Below the pieces are notes generated by a model. That model saw only the letters and a list, made by a program, of their open reading frames with translations, was not told the origin of the DNA and made no database searches. A program made the translations under genes and the position numbers. From assembly GCF_900107705.1 (NCBI RefSeq), contig NZ_FNRE01000005.1, positions 62,001 to 126,000 of the forward strand: DNA of 64,000 nucleotides, written 5' to 3'. Below, one piece after another: positions 49,295 through 57,293 of this stretch (position 1 is the stretch's first letter; every line of letters starts with the position of its first letter). The DNA comes from Prevotella sp. tc2-28 (GTDB lineage Bacteria > Bacteroidota > Bacteroidia > Bacteroidales > Bacteroidaceae).

Positions 49295-50668
49295 ATGGAA
49301 ATATTTTTAATCAGAGTATTACAATTCATTCTGGCCATCTCACTGCTCGTCCTGTTGCACGAGGGTGGTCACTTCTTCTTCGCCAAGCTCTTCGGAGTGA
49401 GGGTTGATAAGTTCTACATCTTCTTCGACTGGAAGTTCAGCCTGTTCAAGTTCAAGCCCAAGAACAGCGATACGGAATACGGCATCGGATGGTTGCCACT
49501 GGGTGGCTACTGCAAGATAGCGGGTATGATTGACGAGAGCTTCGACACGGAGCAGATGAAGCAACCCGTACAGAACTATGAGTTCCGCGCCAAGCCTGCC
49601 TGGCAACGCCTGCTCATCATGATTGGCGGTGTGCTGGTCAACTTCCTGCTCGCCCTGTTCATCTACGGACAGATCCTGTTCTGGTGGGGCGACACCTACA
49701 TCCCCGTGAAGGATATGACGCTGGGTATGAAGTTCAACCAGGAAGCCAAGTCGTACGGATTCAAGGACGGCGACATCCTGCTCGGCACGGAGAAGAATGC
49801 CTTCAAGGACTTCTCCGCCGACCTCTACCGCGACATCTCCGAGGCACATCGCGTGGACATCATCCGCAACGGCAAGTCCATGTGCATCCAGTTGCCTGGC
49901 GACCTGAACCTGCTGAACATGATGAAGGCAGACCCGTCGTTCGTGCGCCCGTTGCTGCCTGCCAAGATTGACAGCGTGCTGCCCAAGACGCCAGCTGCTG
50001 AGATTGGTCTGCAGAAGGGCGACGAGATTGTGGCCATGAACGATGACCCTGTAGACAGCTACAATGAGTTCGTCGACCTGCTGGGTCGTCGTGCCGACAT
50101 GTTGGCTGTAGCTGAGAGCCATGCTGACAGTATCAAGGCAAGAACGGTAGCCTTGGTGGTGAAAGACAAGAACGGCGAGTTGAGAGAAGACACCACCGTG
50201 CTGACGCCCGACCTGAAGCTGGGCTTCACCGTGCAGAGCGTCGCAGGACTCTATAAGCCCGTCACCCGCGAGTACGGCTTCCTCGAGAGCATCCCCGCAG
50301 GTATCCAGTACGGATTCCACGTCCTTGCCTCCTATGTCGACGACCTGAAGTACATCTTCTCCGCCGAGGGTGCCAAGTCGCTGGGCGGCTTCGGAGCCAT
50401 CGGAAGCCTGTTCCCGCCGATGTGGGACTGGTACATGTTCTGGAAGATGACGGCTTTCCTCTCTATCATCCTCGCCTTCATGAACATCCTGCCCATCCCT
50501 GCCTTGGACGGTGGTCATGTGCTGTTCCTGCTCTATGAGATGATTACGCGCCGCAAGCCCTCCGAGACGTTCATGATACGCGCTGAGTATGTCGGTTTCG
50601 GCATCCTCATCCTGCTCATGGTGGTGGCCAACCTCAACGACATCCTGCGAGCATTGGGTTATCTTTAA
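49295..50668 (+). CDS. rseP: Site-2 intramembrane metalloprotease RseP
   Basis: The 457-residue membrane protease has the zinc motif in LLHEGGHFFFAKLFGVRVDKF, a PDZ domain (about 200-300, with TPAAEIGLQKGDEIVAMNDDPVDSYNEF) and the second catalytic motif FMNILPIPALDGGHVLF. Four membrane segments are expected. It cleaves anti-sigma factors and signal-peptide remnants inside the membrane. The gene follows dxr with heptamer repeats in the gap and precedes dcp by 9 bp. Confidence 0.93.
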   Translation: MEIFLIRVLQFILAISLLVLLHEGGHFFFAKLFGVRVDKFYIFFDWKFSLFKFKPKNSDTEYGIGWLPLGGYCKIAGMIDESFDTEQMKQPVQNYEFRAKPAWQRLLIMIGGVLVNFLLALFIYGQILFWWGDTYIPVKDMTLGMKFNQEAKSYGFKDGDILLGTEKNAFKDFSADLYRDISEAHRVDIIRNGKSMCIQLPGDLNLLNMMKADPSFVRPLLPAKIDSVLPKTPAAEIGLQKGDEIVAMNDDPVDSYNEFVDLLGRRADMLAVAESHADSIKARTVALVVKDKNGELREDTTVLTPDLKLGFTVQSVAGLYKPVTREYGFLESIPAGIQYGFHVLASYVDDLKYIFSAEGAKSLGGFGAIGSLFPPMWDWYMFWKMTAFLSIILAFMNILPIPALDGGHVLFLLYEMITRRKPSETFMIRAEYVGFGILILLMVVANLNDILRALGYL

Positions 50669-50677
50669 TAATGAATC

Positions 50678-52804
50678 ATGATGAATACAAGAACTATTTT
50701 AGCGATCGGTATGACTTCCGTAACGATGCTATCGTTTAACGCCTGCCAACAGCACACGCAAGAGAATCCGCTGCTGGCTGAGAGTTCGTTGCCCTTTGGC
50801 GCTCCCGATTTCAGTAAGATTAAGACCGCTGACTATCTGCCAGCCTTCGAGGCCGCTATCAAGGACAAGCGCGACAATATCCAGAAAATTGTGGACTGCC
50901 CCGACTCGGCGACTTTCGAGAATACCATCCTGCCCTTCGAAGACAGTGGTAAGCTGCTCGATCATGTCAGTCGCACATTCTTCCCCCTAGTGGATGCCGA
51001 CAAGACACCTGAGATTGGCGAGATAGAGAAGAAGGTGCAGCCCATGCTGACCGATTTGGAGAACGAGATTGCGTTCAACAAGACACTCTTCGAGCGCATC
51101 CGACAGGTCTACGACAAGCAGCACGACCAGCTGACGGGCGAGGACCAGAAGCTGTTGGAGGAAATCTATAAGGGCTTCGTCCGCAAGGGTGCCCTGTTGC
51201 CTGCCGACAAGATGGAACGCATGAAAGCCATCAACCTGCGCATCAGCGACTTGCAACAGCAATGGGGCGACCAACTGCAGGACGCCACCAACGACGCAGT
51301 GGTGTGGGTAGACAAGAAGGAAGAGCTGGCAGGCCTGAGCGACGCCGATATGGCCCAATGCCAGAAAGATGCCGAGAGTCGTGGTGGCAAGGCGCCCTAC
51401 GCCATCGTCATCGTCAACACCACCCAGCAGCCTTTGCTCGCCACCCTCGACAACCGCGACTTGCGCAAGAAGGTCTTCGAGGCCAGCATTCACCGTGCCG
51501 ACGGTACCAACGCCAAGCACAACACGTTCGCGATAGTCAGCGAGATAGCCAAGCTGCGTGCCGAGCAGGCCGAGCTGATGGGTTATCCCAACTATGCCGC
51601 TTACTCGCTGGAGAACACGATGGCGAAGACACCTGAGCATGTCTACGACTTCCTGAAGAATCTGATCAAGGCGTATGCGCCCAAGGCCGATGCCGAGACG
51701 AAGGCCATTGAGGACTTTGCCCGCAAGAGCGAGGGTGCCGATTTCCAGCTGCAACCCTACGACCGCTTCTACTACTCTGCCAAGATGAAGAAGGCGATGC
51801 TCGACATCTCCGACGACGAGGTGAAGCCGTACTTCAATGTCGACAGCGTACTGGTCAATGGCGTGTTCTATGCCGCCAACCTGGTCTACGGACTGACCTT
51901 CAAGGAGCGCACCGACATTCCGACCTACCATTCCGACATGCGCGTGTTTGAGGTTATCGACAAGGACGGCAAGCCCATGGCACTGTTCTATGGCGACTAC
52001 TACCGTCGTCCCACCAAGCGCGGAGGAGCCTGGATGGACGCCTTCCAGGAGCAGACTCGCCGTTGGAAGCACCTGCCCATCATCTTCAATGTCTGTAATA
52101 CGGCAAAAGCCCCTGATGGCGAGCCTTCGCTGCTGACATGGGACGAGGTGACCACCATGTTCCATGAGTTTGGTCACGCCCTGCACGGCATGCTGTCCAA
52201 CTGCGAATACGAGACCTTGGCAGGAACCAGTGTGGCACGCGACTTCGTCGAGATGCCTTCGCAGTTCAACGAGTCGTTTGCAGCCATTCCCCAGGTGTTC
52301 GACCACTTTGCGCGCCATTACAAGACGGGTGCGCAGATGCCTGCCGAACTGAAGGAGCGCATGCTCAAGAGCATCAACTTCCAGACGGCCTATGCCCTGG
52401 GCGAGAACCTCGCAGCCACCTGTCTCGACCTGGCTTGGCACATGTTGCCTGCCAAGGATGTGCCCACCCCCGACAAAGCCGCAGCCTTCGAGAGCGAGGC
52501 TCTGCGCCAGATAGGTCTGTTGAACGCGCAGATTCCTCCCCGCTACAGCACCAGCTACTTCAACCACGTATGGGGCGGAGGCTATGCTGCCGGCTATTAC
52601 AGCTATCTATGGACGGAGGTGCTGGCAGTCAACATCGCCGATGTCTTTGCCCAGCGCGGCGCCTTGAAGCGCGAGACCGGACAGGCCATGCGCGACAAGA
52701 TCCTGAGTCGTGGCAATACCGGTGATTTGATGCAGATGTTCAGCGACTTCACGGGTATGCAGCAGCCTGATGCGTCCAGTCTGCTCAAGGCGCGCGGCTT
52801 ATGA
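50678..52804 (+). CDS. dcp: M3 family dipeptidyl carboxypeptidase (lipoprotein)
   Basis: The 708-residue peptidase has a lipoprotein signal peptide (SVTMLSFNAC, Cys at about residue 23) and a thimet-oligopeptidase-type catalytic motif TMFHEFGHALHGML, followed by GTSVARDFVEMPSQFNE with the third zinc ligand. Substrate-contact elements are YSYLWTEVLA and PPRYSTSYFNHVWGGGYAAGYYSY. It removes dipeptides from peptide C-termini, here in the periplasm. The first two codons are ATG ATG. A 9-bp TCTAGAT array starts inside its stop codon. Confidence 0.93.
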   Translation: MMNTRTILAIGMTSVTMLSFNACQQHTQENPLLAESSLPFGAPDFSKIKTADYLPAFEAAIKDKRDNIQKIVDCPDSATFENTILPFEDSGKLLDHVSRTFFPLVDADKTPEIGEIEKKVQPMLTDLENEIAFNKTLFERIRQVYDKQHDQLTGEDQKLLEEIYKGFVRKGALLPADKMERMKAINLRISDLQQQWGDQLQDATNDAVVWVDKKEELAGLSDADMAQCQKDAESRGGKAPYAIVIVNTTQQPLLATLDNRDLRKKVFEASIHRADGTNAKHNTFAIVSEIAKLRAEQAELMGYPNYAAYSLENTMAKTPEHVYDFLKNLIKAYAPKADAETKAIEDFARKSEGADFQLQPYDRFYYSAKMKKAMLDISDDEVKPYFNVDSVLVNGVFYAANLVYGLTFKERTDIPTYHSDMRVFEVIDKDGKPMALFYGDYYRRPTKRGGAWMDAFQEQTRRWKHLPIIFNVCNTAKAPDGEPSLLTWDEVTTMFHEFGHALHGMLSNCEYETLAGTSVARDFVEMPSQFNESFAAIPQVFDHFARHYKTGAQMPAELKERMLKSINFQTAYALGENLAATCLDLAWHMLPAKDVPTPDKAAAFESEALRQIGLLNAQIPPRYSTSYFNHVWGGGYAAGYYSYLWTEVLAVNIADVFAQRGALKRETGQAMRDKILSRGNTGDLMQMFSDFTGMQQPDASSLLKARGL

Positions 52805-52847
52805 ACTAGATGAGCAAGATTTTCTAGATTATCTAGATTGTCTAGAT
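52803..52847. repeat. 9-bp TCTAGAT array behind dcp, inverted relative to 47544-47597
   Basis: Five 9-bp units follow the dcp stop; the last three (52821-52847) are the exact inverse complement of 47562-47588. The two arrays enclose rimM-dxr-rseP-dcp. Confidence 0.8.
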
Positions 52848-53138
52848 GATCCAGGCATTTTGTTTGCTGTTAATTTTTTTACCAATCGGACGGCGGATGG
52901 CGGAGCTGGTGTTGGGCGGCTATTAACAGAAAAAATTTCCTGGGCAGGGCGCAAAATCTTCCTAGTGAGGGAGCATTTTTTTGCGGGAGAGCAGATTTTT
53001 GGGGGCACGGGAGTGTACGGTAAGTGTTGAGATTTTTCACAATTGCACCAATAGAAAGCGTGACAAGCGTGACAGCAAAAACAAAGAGGTGTCGTCAATG
53101 GTGGCGGCACCTCTTTTTATCTTAACCATCTATCGTTT
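52848..53138. terminator. Gap between dcp and the convergent gene, with terminator hairpin
   Basis: No gene is convincing in this stretch. AAAGAGGTG (53083-53091) pairs with CACCTCTTT (53108-53116), followed by TT, and is a likely bidirectional terminator. Two 9-bp units GCGTGACA(A/G) lie at 53058-53075. The stretch 52860-53040 has several T and G runs but no start codon with a credible frame; a small RNA is possible but unsupported. Confidence 0.6.
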
Positions 53139-54200
53139 TCACGGTTTGCCGATAACGCGCATCTTGTCCAGCATGGTCGTAAACCACGCTTTGGTAACGG
53201 GTTTCTGATAACGACAGTTGCCTGTGGGCGATGGTGTGAACACGGTGGCGCAATGTTCGGTAAGGTTGACGATGCCACGCTCAGAGAGTGTGAACAGTGC
53301 ATCGCCCTCAACGGCTTGGATGACAGTCAGCGGGTCCCACATGCGCTGGCCTGTGTCACAGTCGTAGGTCATATAGACTTGCTTGATGGGATGGATATCG
53401 GTCCAGGAGATGTCTTGGATGACGGTCTCGGGCGTGTAGTCGATTTCGTTGCCCACCTCCATGGGTGAGAATACGATATCGACATCTTTAGGCCATAGGT
53501 CAAAGAACTCCTCTGCAAACAACGGAGCCTGCAGGAAGTTATAGTCGGGCTCCTCGGAGGTGGTGAACACACCCGCCATGAGGTAGAGGCACTTCACCTT
53601 CTGTCTGACCAGTTCGACGCCGTTCAGCGGCGAGAACTCGTCAGGCTCCGAACCCAGCAGCTGGGCAATACAGGAGATGAAACCCGTAGAGCAGATGCTC
53701 ACCGAGTTATCTGGCTGCGAGGCCAGCAACTGGCGGTAGAGTTTCCATCCGTCGGGCAGTTTGGAATAGTCGCTATAGGTTCTTTTGAACATCAGTTCAC
53801 CCTGGGGGGTGGTATGCTCATAGAGCTTCTTGTAATTGATAAACACGTGTGGATCCTTGACACCGTCGCGCTCTAGGCCTATGGGCAGGTAGCCATAGCC
53901 GTAGTAGGTGTTCATCACGTCAGCCACAGCGGCACAATCCTCCCCTTCGCGATTCACCACGACGCCGAGCAGTTTGCAACGCCCTTCGTTTGCGTAGTTA
54001 TAGAGCATGCGCAAGGCGATGAGGTCGTCGGTGGACGAGCCGAGGTCTGTGTCGTATATCACGAGGGGAACACCCGTATATGGCGGGGTGTAGCCTCCTT
54101 CGTTGTCGTCAACACTGGTACAGGAGAATATGCCGAACACACTGCTCAGCATAAGGAGTATGACGAGTTTTCCGCCAATTATATTCTTCAGTTTTTTCAC
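53139..54200 (-). CDS. Nucleoside-hydrolase-like lipoprotein
   Basis: The 353-residue protein has a lipoprotein signal peptide (LSSVFGIFSC) and then a nucleoside-hydrolase-type fold: VIYDTDLGSSTDDLIALRMLYNY corresponds to the calcium-binding DTDxGxDD motif, though one position differs, and LLGVVVNREGEDCAA and VSICSTGFISCIAQLL follow the family. Such enzymes cut the ribose-base bond of nucleosides. Being lipid-anchored, it would act outside the inner membrane, perhaps salvaging purines. It converges with dcp and lies 12 bp behind the response regulator gene on the same strand, suggesting co-transcription. Confidence 0.78.
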   Translation of the reverse strand: MKKLKNIIGGKLVILLMLSSVFGIFSCTSVDDNEGGYTPPYTGVPLVIYDTDLGSSTDDLIALRMLYNYANEGRCKLLGVVVNREGEDCAAVADVMNTYYGYGYLPIGLERDGVKDPHVFINYKKLYEHTTPQGELMFKRTYSDYSKLPDGWKLYRQLLASQPDNSVSICSTGFISCIAQLLGSEPDEFSPLNGVELVRQKVKCLYLMAGVFTTSEEPDYNFLQAPLFAEEFFDLWPKDVDIVFSPMEVGNEIDYTPETVIQDISWTDIHPIKQVYMTYDCDTGQRMWDPLTVIQAVEGDALFTLSERGIVNLTEHCATVFTPSPTGNCRYQKPVTKAWFTTMLDKMRVIGKP

Positions 54201-54212
54201 ACGCTAAAGGTA

Positions 54213-54563
54213 TCAGATGTATTTCGCAATTATTTTCAGACACTCGGCAGCATTGACCGGTTTGGAGATGAAGTCGCAACAACCCGCGTCCATCGCCCGC
54301 TGACGATCGTTGTCGAAGGCATTAGCAGTAACAGCCAGCACGGGAAGGTTAGGCATCTGCGACTTAATCTGCCGGGTAGCCTCCAAGCCGTCCATAACAG
54401 GCATCTTCAAATCCATCAGTACCATATCCGGGCGCTCAGCCAGCGCCTTCAGCACGGCCTCCTGTCCGTTGGTAGCATGGGAGAACTCATAGTGCCCTTT
54501 CAGGATATAGGTCATCAGCAGGTAGTTGCTATCGTTGTCCTCTGCAATCAGAATTTTCTTCAT
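54213..54563 (-). CDS. Stand-alone response regulator receiver domain
   Basis: The 116-residue protein is a single CheY-like receiver domain: ILIAEDNDSNYLLM (acidic pair), MVLMDLKMPVMDGLEATRQIK with the phospho-accepting Asp (about residue 51), VLAVTANAFDNDR (Thr/Ala position) and FISKPVNAAECLKII with the conserved Lys. No output domain is present. Such units usually receive phosphate from hybrid histidine kinases; none is encoded nearby. The gene follows a sugar transporter gene across a 77-bp gap that contains eight heptamer repeats. Confidence 0.9.
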   Translation of the reverse strand: MKKILIAEDNDSNYLLMTYILKGHYEFSHATNGQEAVLKALAERPDMVLMDLKMPVMDGLEATRQIKSQMPNLPVLAVTANAFDNDRQRAMDAGCCDFISKPVNAAECLKIIAKYI

Positions 54564-54583
54564 ATCGCATTTATCTTATTTCT

Positions 54584-54639
54584 TACCTCTTACATCATAC
54601 ATCATACCTCATCCATCATCCATCATACCTCATACATCT
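54584..54639. repeat. Eight heptamer repeats TACATCA/TCCATCA between transporter and regulator genes
   Basis: Eight 7-bp units run without a break: TACCTCT, TACATCA twice, TACCTCA, TCCATCA twice, TACCTCA, TACATCT. The order is nearly symmetrical. On the coding (minus) strand the unit is TGATGTA. Confidence 0.85.
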
Positions 54640-54640
54640 A

Positions 54641-56149
54641 TTAATAGGTCTTACCGTCATGAGGCTTCTCACCAGGCACATAAGCCCTCCAGCGCCATAG
54701 CTTGGTCATATCCTCCAGCGTCTTGCCCTTCGTCTCGGGAACCAGTCGCCATACAAAGACAGCAGCGACAAGACAGATGATGCCGTAGAGTCCGTAGGTG
54801 AACCAATGTCCGAAGTCGTCGCCCTCCGTCAGGTGCATGTTGAACATGGGCACGAACGTTGACGAGACGATGAAGTTGAAAATCCACTGGAAGGCAACGG
54901 CGATGGCAACAGCAGCACCACGAATGGTGTTGGGGAATATCTCGGCTATCAATACCCAGCAGATGGGGCCCCATGAGAACATGAACGAAGCCGCATAGAC
55001 GAGCAGTGAGACAGCGGTGACGAGCTCCAGGCCGGCGCGACCGAAGGTGACGGCAACGCCGAAGGCACCCAGCGCCATACCCAGCGAACCGCTGATGAGC
55101 AGGGGTTTGCGCCCCCATTTCTCCACCGTGAAGATGGCTACCAGCGTGAAGAGGAGGTTGATGACACCCATGAAGACGGTGATGACCATCGGGTTCTCCA
55201 TTCCCATGTCGCCAAAGATACGCGGTGCGTAGTAGAGCACGGCATTGATACCCACAGCCTGCTGGAAGACGCTGAGCATGATGCCGATGAAGATACACAT
55301 GGCACCGTAGGTCATCAGCTTCTCGGTCTTCTGCACCAGGGTCTCCCTGATGGCATTCAGGATGAACTGTCCGCGATCGGTACCGTTAATCTTAACAAGT
55401 ACTTCAAGGGCACGCTGGTCCTTGCCTACAGAAACCAGGAAACGGGGACTTTCCGGAACAAGGCTGATGAGCAGGGCGAACATGCCTGCAGGTATCGCCT
55501 CGGAGCCGAACATATAGCGCCATCCCGTGGTAACGGTCCACTGAGCAGCAGGGTTGATAGCTGCCAAGCCCTTGCCCATCTCCTCGACAACGGGCTGGAT
55601 GTGGTCGCCCAGAATGAAGAAGTTGACAAAGTAGACCACCAGCTGTCCGAAGATAATGGCGAACTGGTTGCAGCTGACCATCATTCCACGGATGTTGGAA
55701 GGGGTAATCTCACTAATATACATGGGACATACCGCTGATGCCAAGCCCACACCGATACCACCGATGATACGGTAGAAGTTGAACATGAGCAGCAGCGAGA
55801 AGGAGGGCTCGCCATGCGAGAAGAACATGAACTCGGGCTCCATAGAACCTAAGGCGGAGACGAAGAACAGGACACCGGCAATCACCAGCGTGCGCTTACG
55901 CCCCAGGTTGGTAGCCAGGAACCCCGACAGGGCCGAACCGATGATACATCCAATCAATGCACTGGCGGAAGTAAACCCATGCCAGCCATCAGTGTAGGTA
56001 AAATCCTGAGCATTGGCAAAGAACGCCTGAAGGCCCTTTTCTGCGCCAGAAATCACAGCGGTATCATAACCGAAAAGCAAACCGCCCAAAACGGCGACCA
56101 ACACAATAGAAAACAGGTAAGCCGAACTACCTCTCTTTTGGTATTCCAT
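54641..56149 (-). CDS. MFS sugar porter (XylE-like)
   Basis: The 502-residue transporter has 12 membrane helices and sugar-porter signatures: GGLLFGYDTAVISGAEKG, LGRKRTLVIAGVLFF, RIIGGIGVGLASAVCPMYISEITPSNIRGMMVS, VPESPRFLVSVGK, QQAVGINAVLYYAPRIF and LVPETKGKTLEDM. It imports a hexose or pentose with H+. The residues around QQAVGIN and the length fit D-xylose or related porters, but specificity is not secure. A minus-strand promoter element TACTTTTG is at 56203-56196. It is divergent from metF. Confidence 0.88.
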   Translation of the reverse strand: MEYQKRGSSAYLFSIVLVAVLGGLLFGYDTAVISGAEKGLQAFFANAQDFTYTDGWHGFTSASALIGCIIGSALSGFLATNLGRKRTLVIAGVLFFVSALGSMEPEFMFFSHGEPSFSLLLMFNFYRIIGGIGVGLASAVCPMYISEITPSNIRGMMVSCNQFAIIFGQLVVYFVNFFILGDHIQPVVEEMGKGLAAINPAAQWTVTTGWRYMFGSEAIPAGMFALLISLVPESPRFLVSVGKDQRALEVLVKINGTDRGQFILNAIRETLVQKTEKLMTYGAMCIFIGIMLSVFQQAVGINAVLYYAPRIFGDMGMENPMVITVFMGVINLLFTLVAIFTVEKWGRKPLLISGSLGMALGAFGVAVTFGRAGLELVTAVSLLVYAASFMFSWGPICWVLIAEIFPNTIRGAAVAIAVAFQWIFNFIVSSTFVPMFNMHLTEGDDFGHWFTYGLYGIICLVAAVFVWRLVPETKGKTLEDMTKLWRWRAYVPGEKPHDGKTY

Positions 56150-56195
56150 ATTAATTTATTAGCGTTTTACGTTAGCACTTTTAAAAATGAACGCA

Positions 56196-56255
56196 CAAAA
56201 GTAAAACTTTTTTTCCGAAATCCTTGCGTTTTCTCCAACTTTTTAACTAATTTTG
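56196..56255. promoter_or_regulatory. Divergent promoters of the sugar porter and metF
   Basis: TACTTTTG (56203-56196, minus strand) serves the porter; TAATTTTG (56248-56255, plus strand) serves metF, whose ATG is at 56279. Confidence 0.6.
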
Positions 56256-56278
56256 TAGCACCATTTCAATTTAACAAC

Positions 56279-57238
56279 ATGACAGTAGCTGACTATATCA
56301 ACCAACAAACAAGTGACGAGCATCGTTTCTCGTTCGAAGTATTGCCCCCGTTAAAGGGAAACGGCACGGAAGCTTTGTTCCGCACCATCGACAAACTGGC
56401 GGTGTTTAATCCGGCTTTCATCAACATCACGACGCACCACTCGGAATATGTATACAAGGAATTGGACAACGGACAGTTCGAGCGCCAGCGCATCCGCAGA
56501 CGACCTGGCACGATAGCCATCGCGTCAGCCATCAAGCAACGGTATAACATCCCCGTAGAGCCACACGTCATCTGCAGTGGACAGACCATCGAACAGATAG
56601 AATACGAACTGCTGGACTTGCAGTTCCTGGGCATCCGCAACCTCATGTTGCTTCGTGGCGACAAGGCCAAGGAGGACAGTCGCTTCACCCCTACTCCAGG
56701 CGGACACGCCCACACAACAGACTTGATCAAACAGGTGGTACGCTTCAACGAGGGATTCTTCGCCGACGGCACACCCATCAAGCATCCAGGACCGAAGTTC
56801 GACTTCGGAGTGGCTTGCTATCCTGAGAAACACGAGGAGGCGCCCAACCTGGAACGCGATATGGAATACCTGAAACAGAAGCAGGACTTGGGCGCGCAAT
56901 ATGCCGTCACGCAGCTGTTCTACGACAACGAGAAATACTTCCAGTTCGTGGAGAAGGCTCGTCAGATGGGCATCACCATCCCCATCATTCCAGGCATCAA
57001 GCCGATGGCGAAACTGAGTCAGCTGACGGTGGTACCCAAGACCTTCCATTGTGACATCCCCGAGGCGCTGGCAAAGGAAATCGTCAAGTGCAAGACGGAC
57101 GAGCAGGCGATGCAGTTGGGCATTGAGTGGACTACACAGCAATGTCGCGAACTGTATGCACACGGCGTTCATAACATCCACTTCTACACCGTCTCGGCAG
57201 TCGACTCGGTGGCTGAAGTTGCCAGGCGGCTATTGTAA
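56279..57238 (+). CDS. metF: Methylenetetrahydrofolate reductase
   Basis: The 319-residue flavoprotein makes 5-methyl-THF, the methyl donor for methionine synthesis from homocysteine. Visible are FSFEVLPPLKGNG (catalytic Glu), FINITTHHSEY, EPHVICSGQTIEQIEYELLDLQFLGIRNLMLLRGDK, ACYPEKHEEAPNLERDMEYLKQKQDLGAQYAVTQLFYDNEKY and IIPGIKPM. The start at 56279 fits the family and the promoter; an in-frame extension to 55979 would run through the divergent porter gene. Its product would complete the methionine route whose homocysteine could come from MetY, but no ATACC operator lies in front. Confidence 0.93.
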   Translation: MTVADYINQQTSDEHRFSFEVLPPLKGNGTEALFRTIDKLAVFNPAFINITTHHSEYVYKELDNGQFERQRIRRRPGTIAIASAIKQRYNIPVEPHVICSGQTIEQIEYELLDLQFLGIRNLMLLRGDKAKEDSRFTPTPGGHAHTTDLIKQVVRFNEGFFADGTPIKHPGPKFDFGVACYPEKHEEAPNLERDMEYLKQKQDLGAQYAVTQLFYDNEKYFQFVEKARQMGITIPIIPGIKPMAKLSQLTVVPKTFHCDIPEALAKEIVKCKTDEQAMQLGIEWTTQQCRELYAHGVHNIHFYTVSAVDSVAEVARRLL

Positions 57239-57240
57239 AA

Positions 57241-57264
57241 TGCCCTAACAAATTTGGCATTTCG
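57241..57264. terminator. Small hairpin after metF
   Basis: AAATGCC-N11-GGCATTT is a 7-bp stem just behind the metF stop. Its right half is also the -33 region (TTTGG) of the next promoter, so termination may be partial. Confidence 0.4.
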
Positions 57265-57276
57265 CACTATTTTTTG

Positions 57277-57284
57277 TAACTTTG
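57277..57284 (+). promoter_or_regulatory. holB promoter (-7 element)
   Basis: TAACTTTG ends 9 bases before the ATG at 57294, with TTTGG upstream at 57253-57257. The leader would be very short. Confidence 0.6.
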
Positions 57285-57293
57285 TCCCCGATT

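Noticed and set aside
50987..52567. 526-codon open frame opposite dcp
   Set aside because: It is a shadow of the peptidase gene with low-complexity, Val/Leu/Gly/His-rich translation and no promoter.
54584..54639. Possible CRISPR-like repeats
   Set aside because: Units are 7 bp without spacers, and no cas genes are present; it is a simple tandem repeat. The same holds for the 9-bp and 21-bp arrays.
55979..56278. N-terminal extension of metF
   Set aside because: It lies opposite the divergent sugar porter and upstream of the metF promoter.
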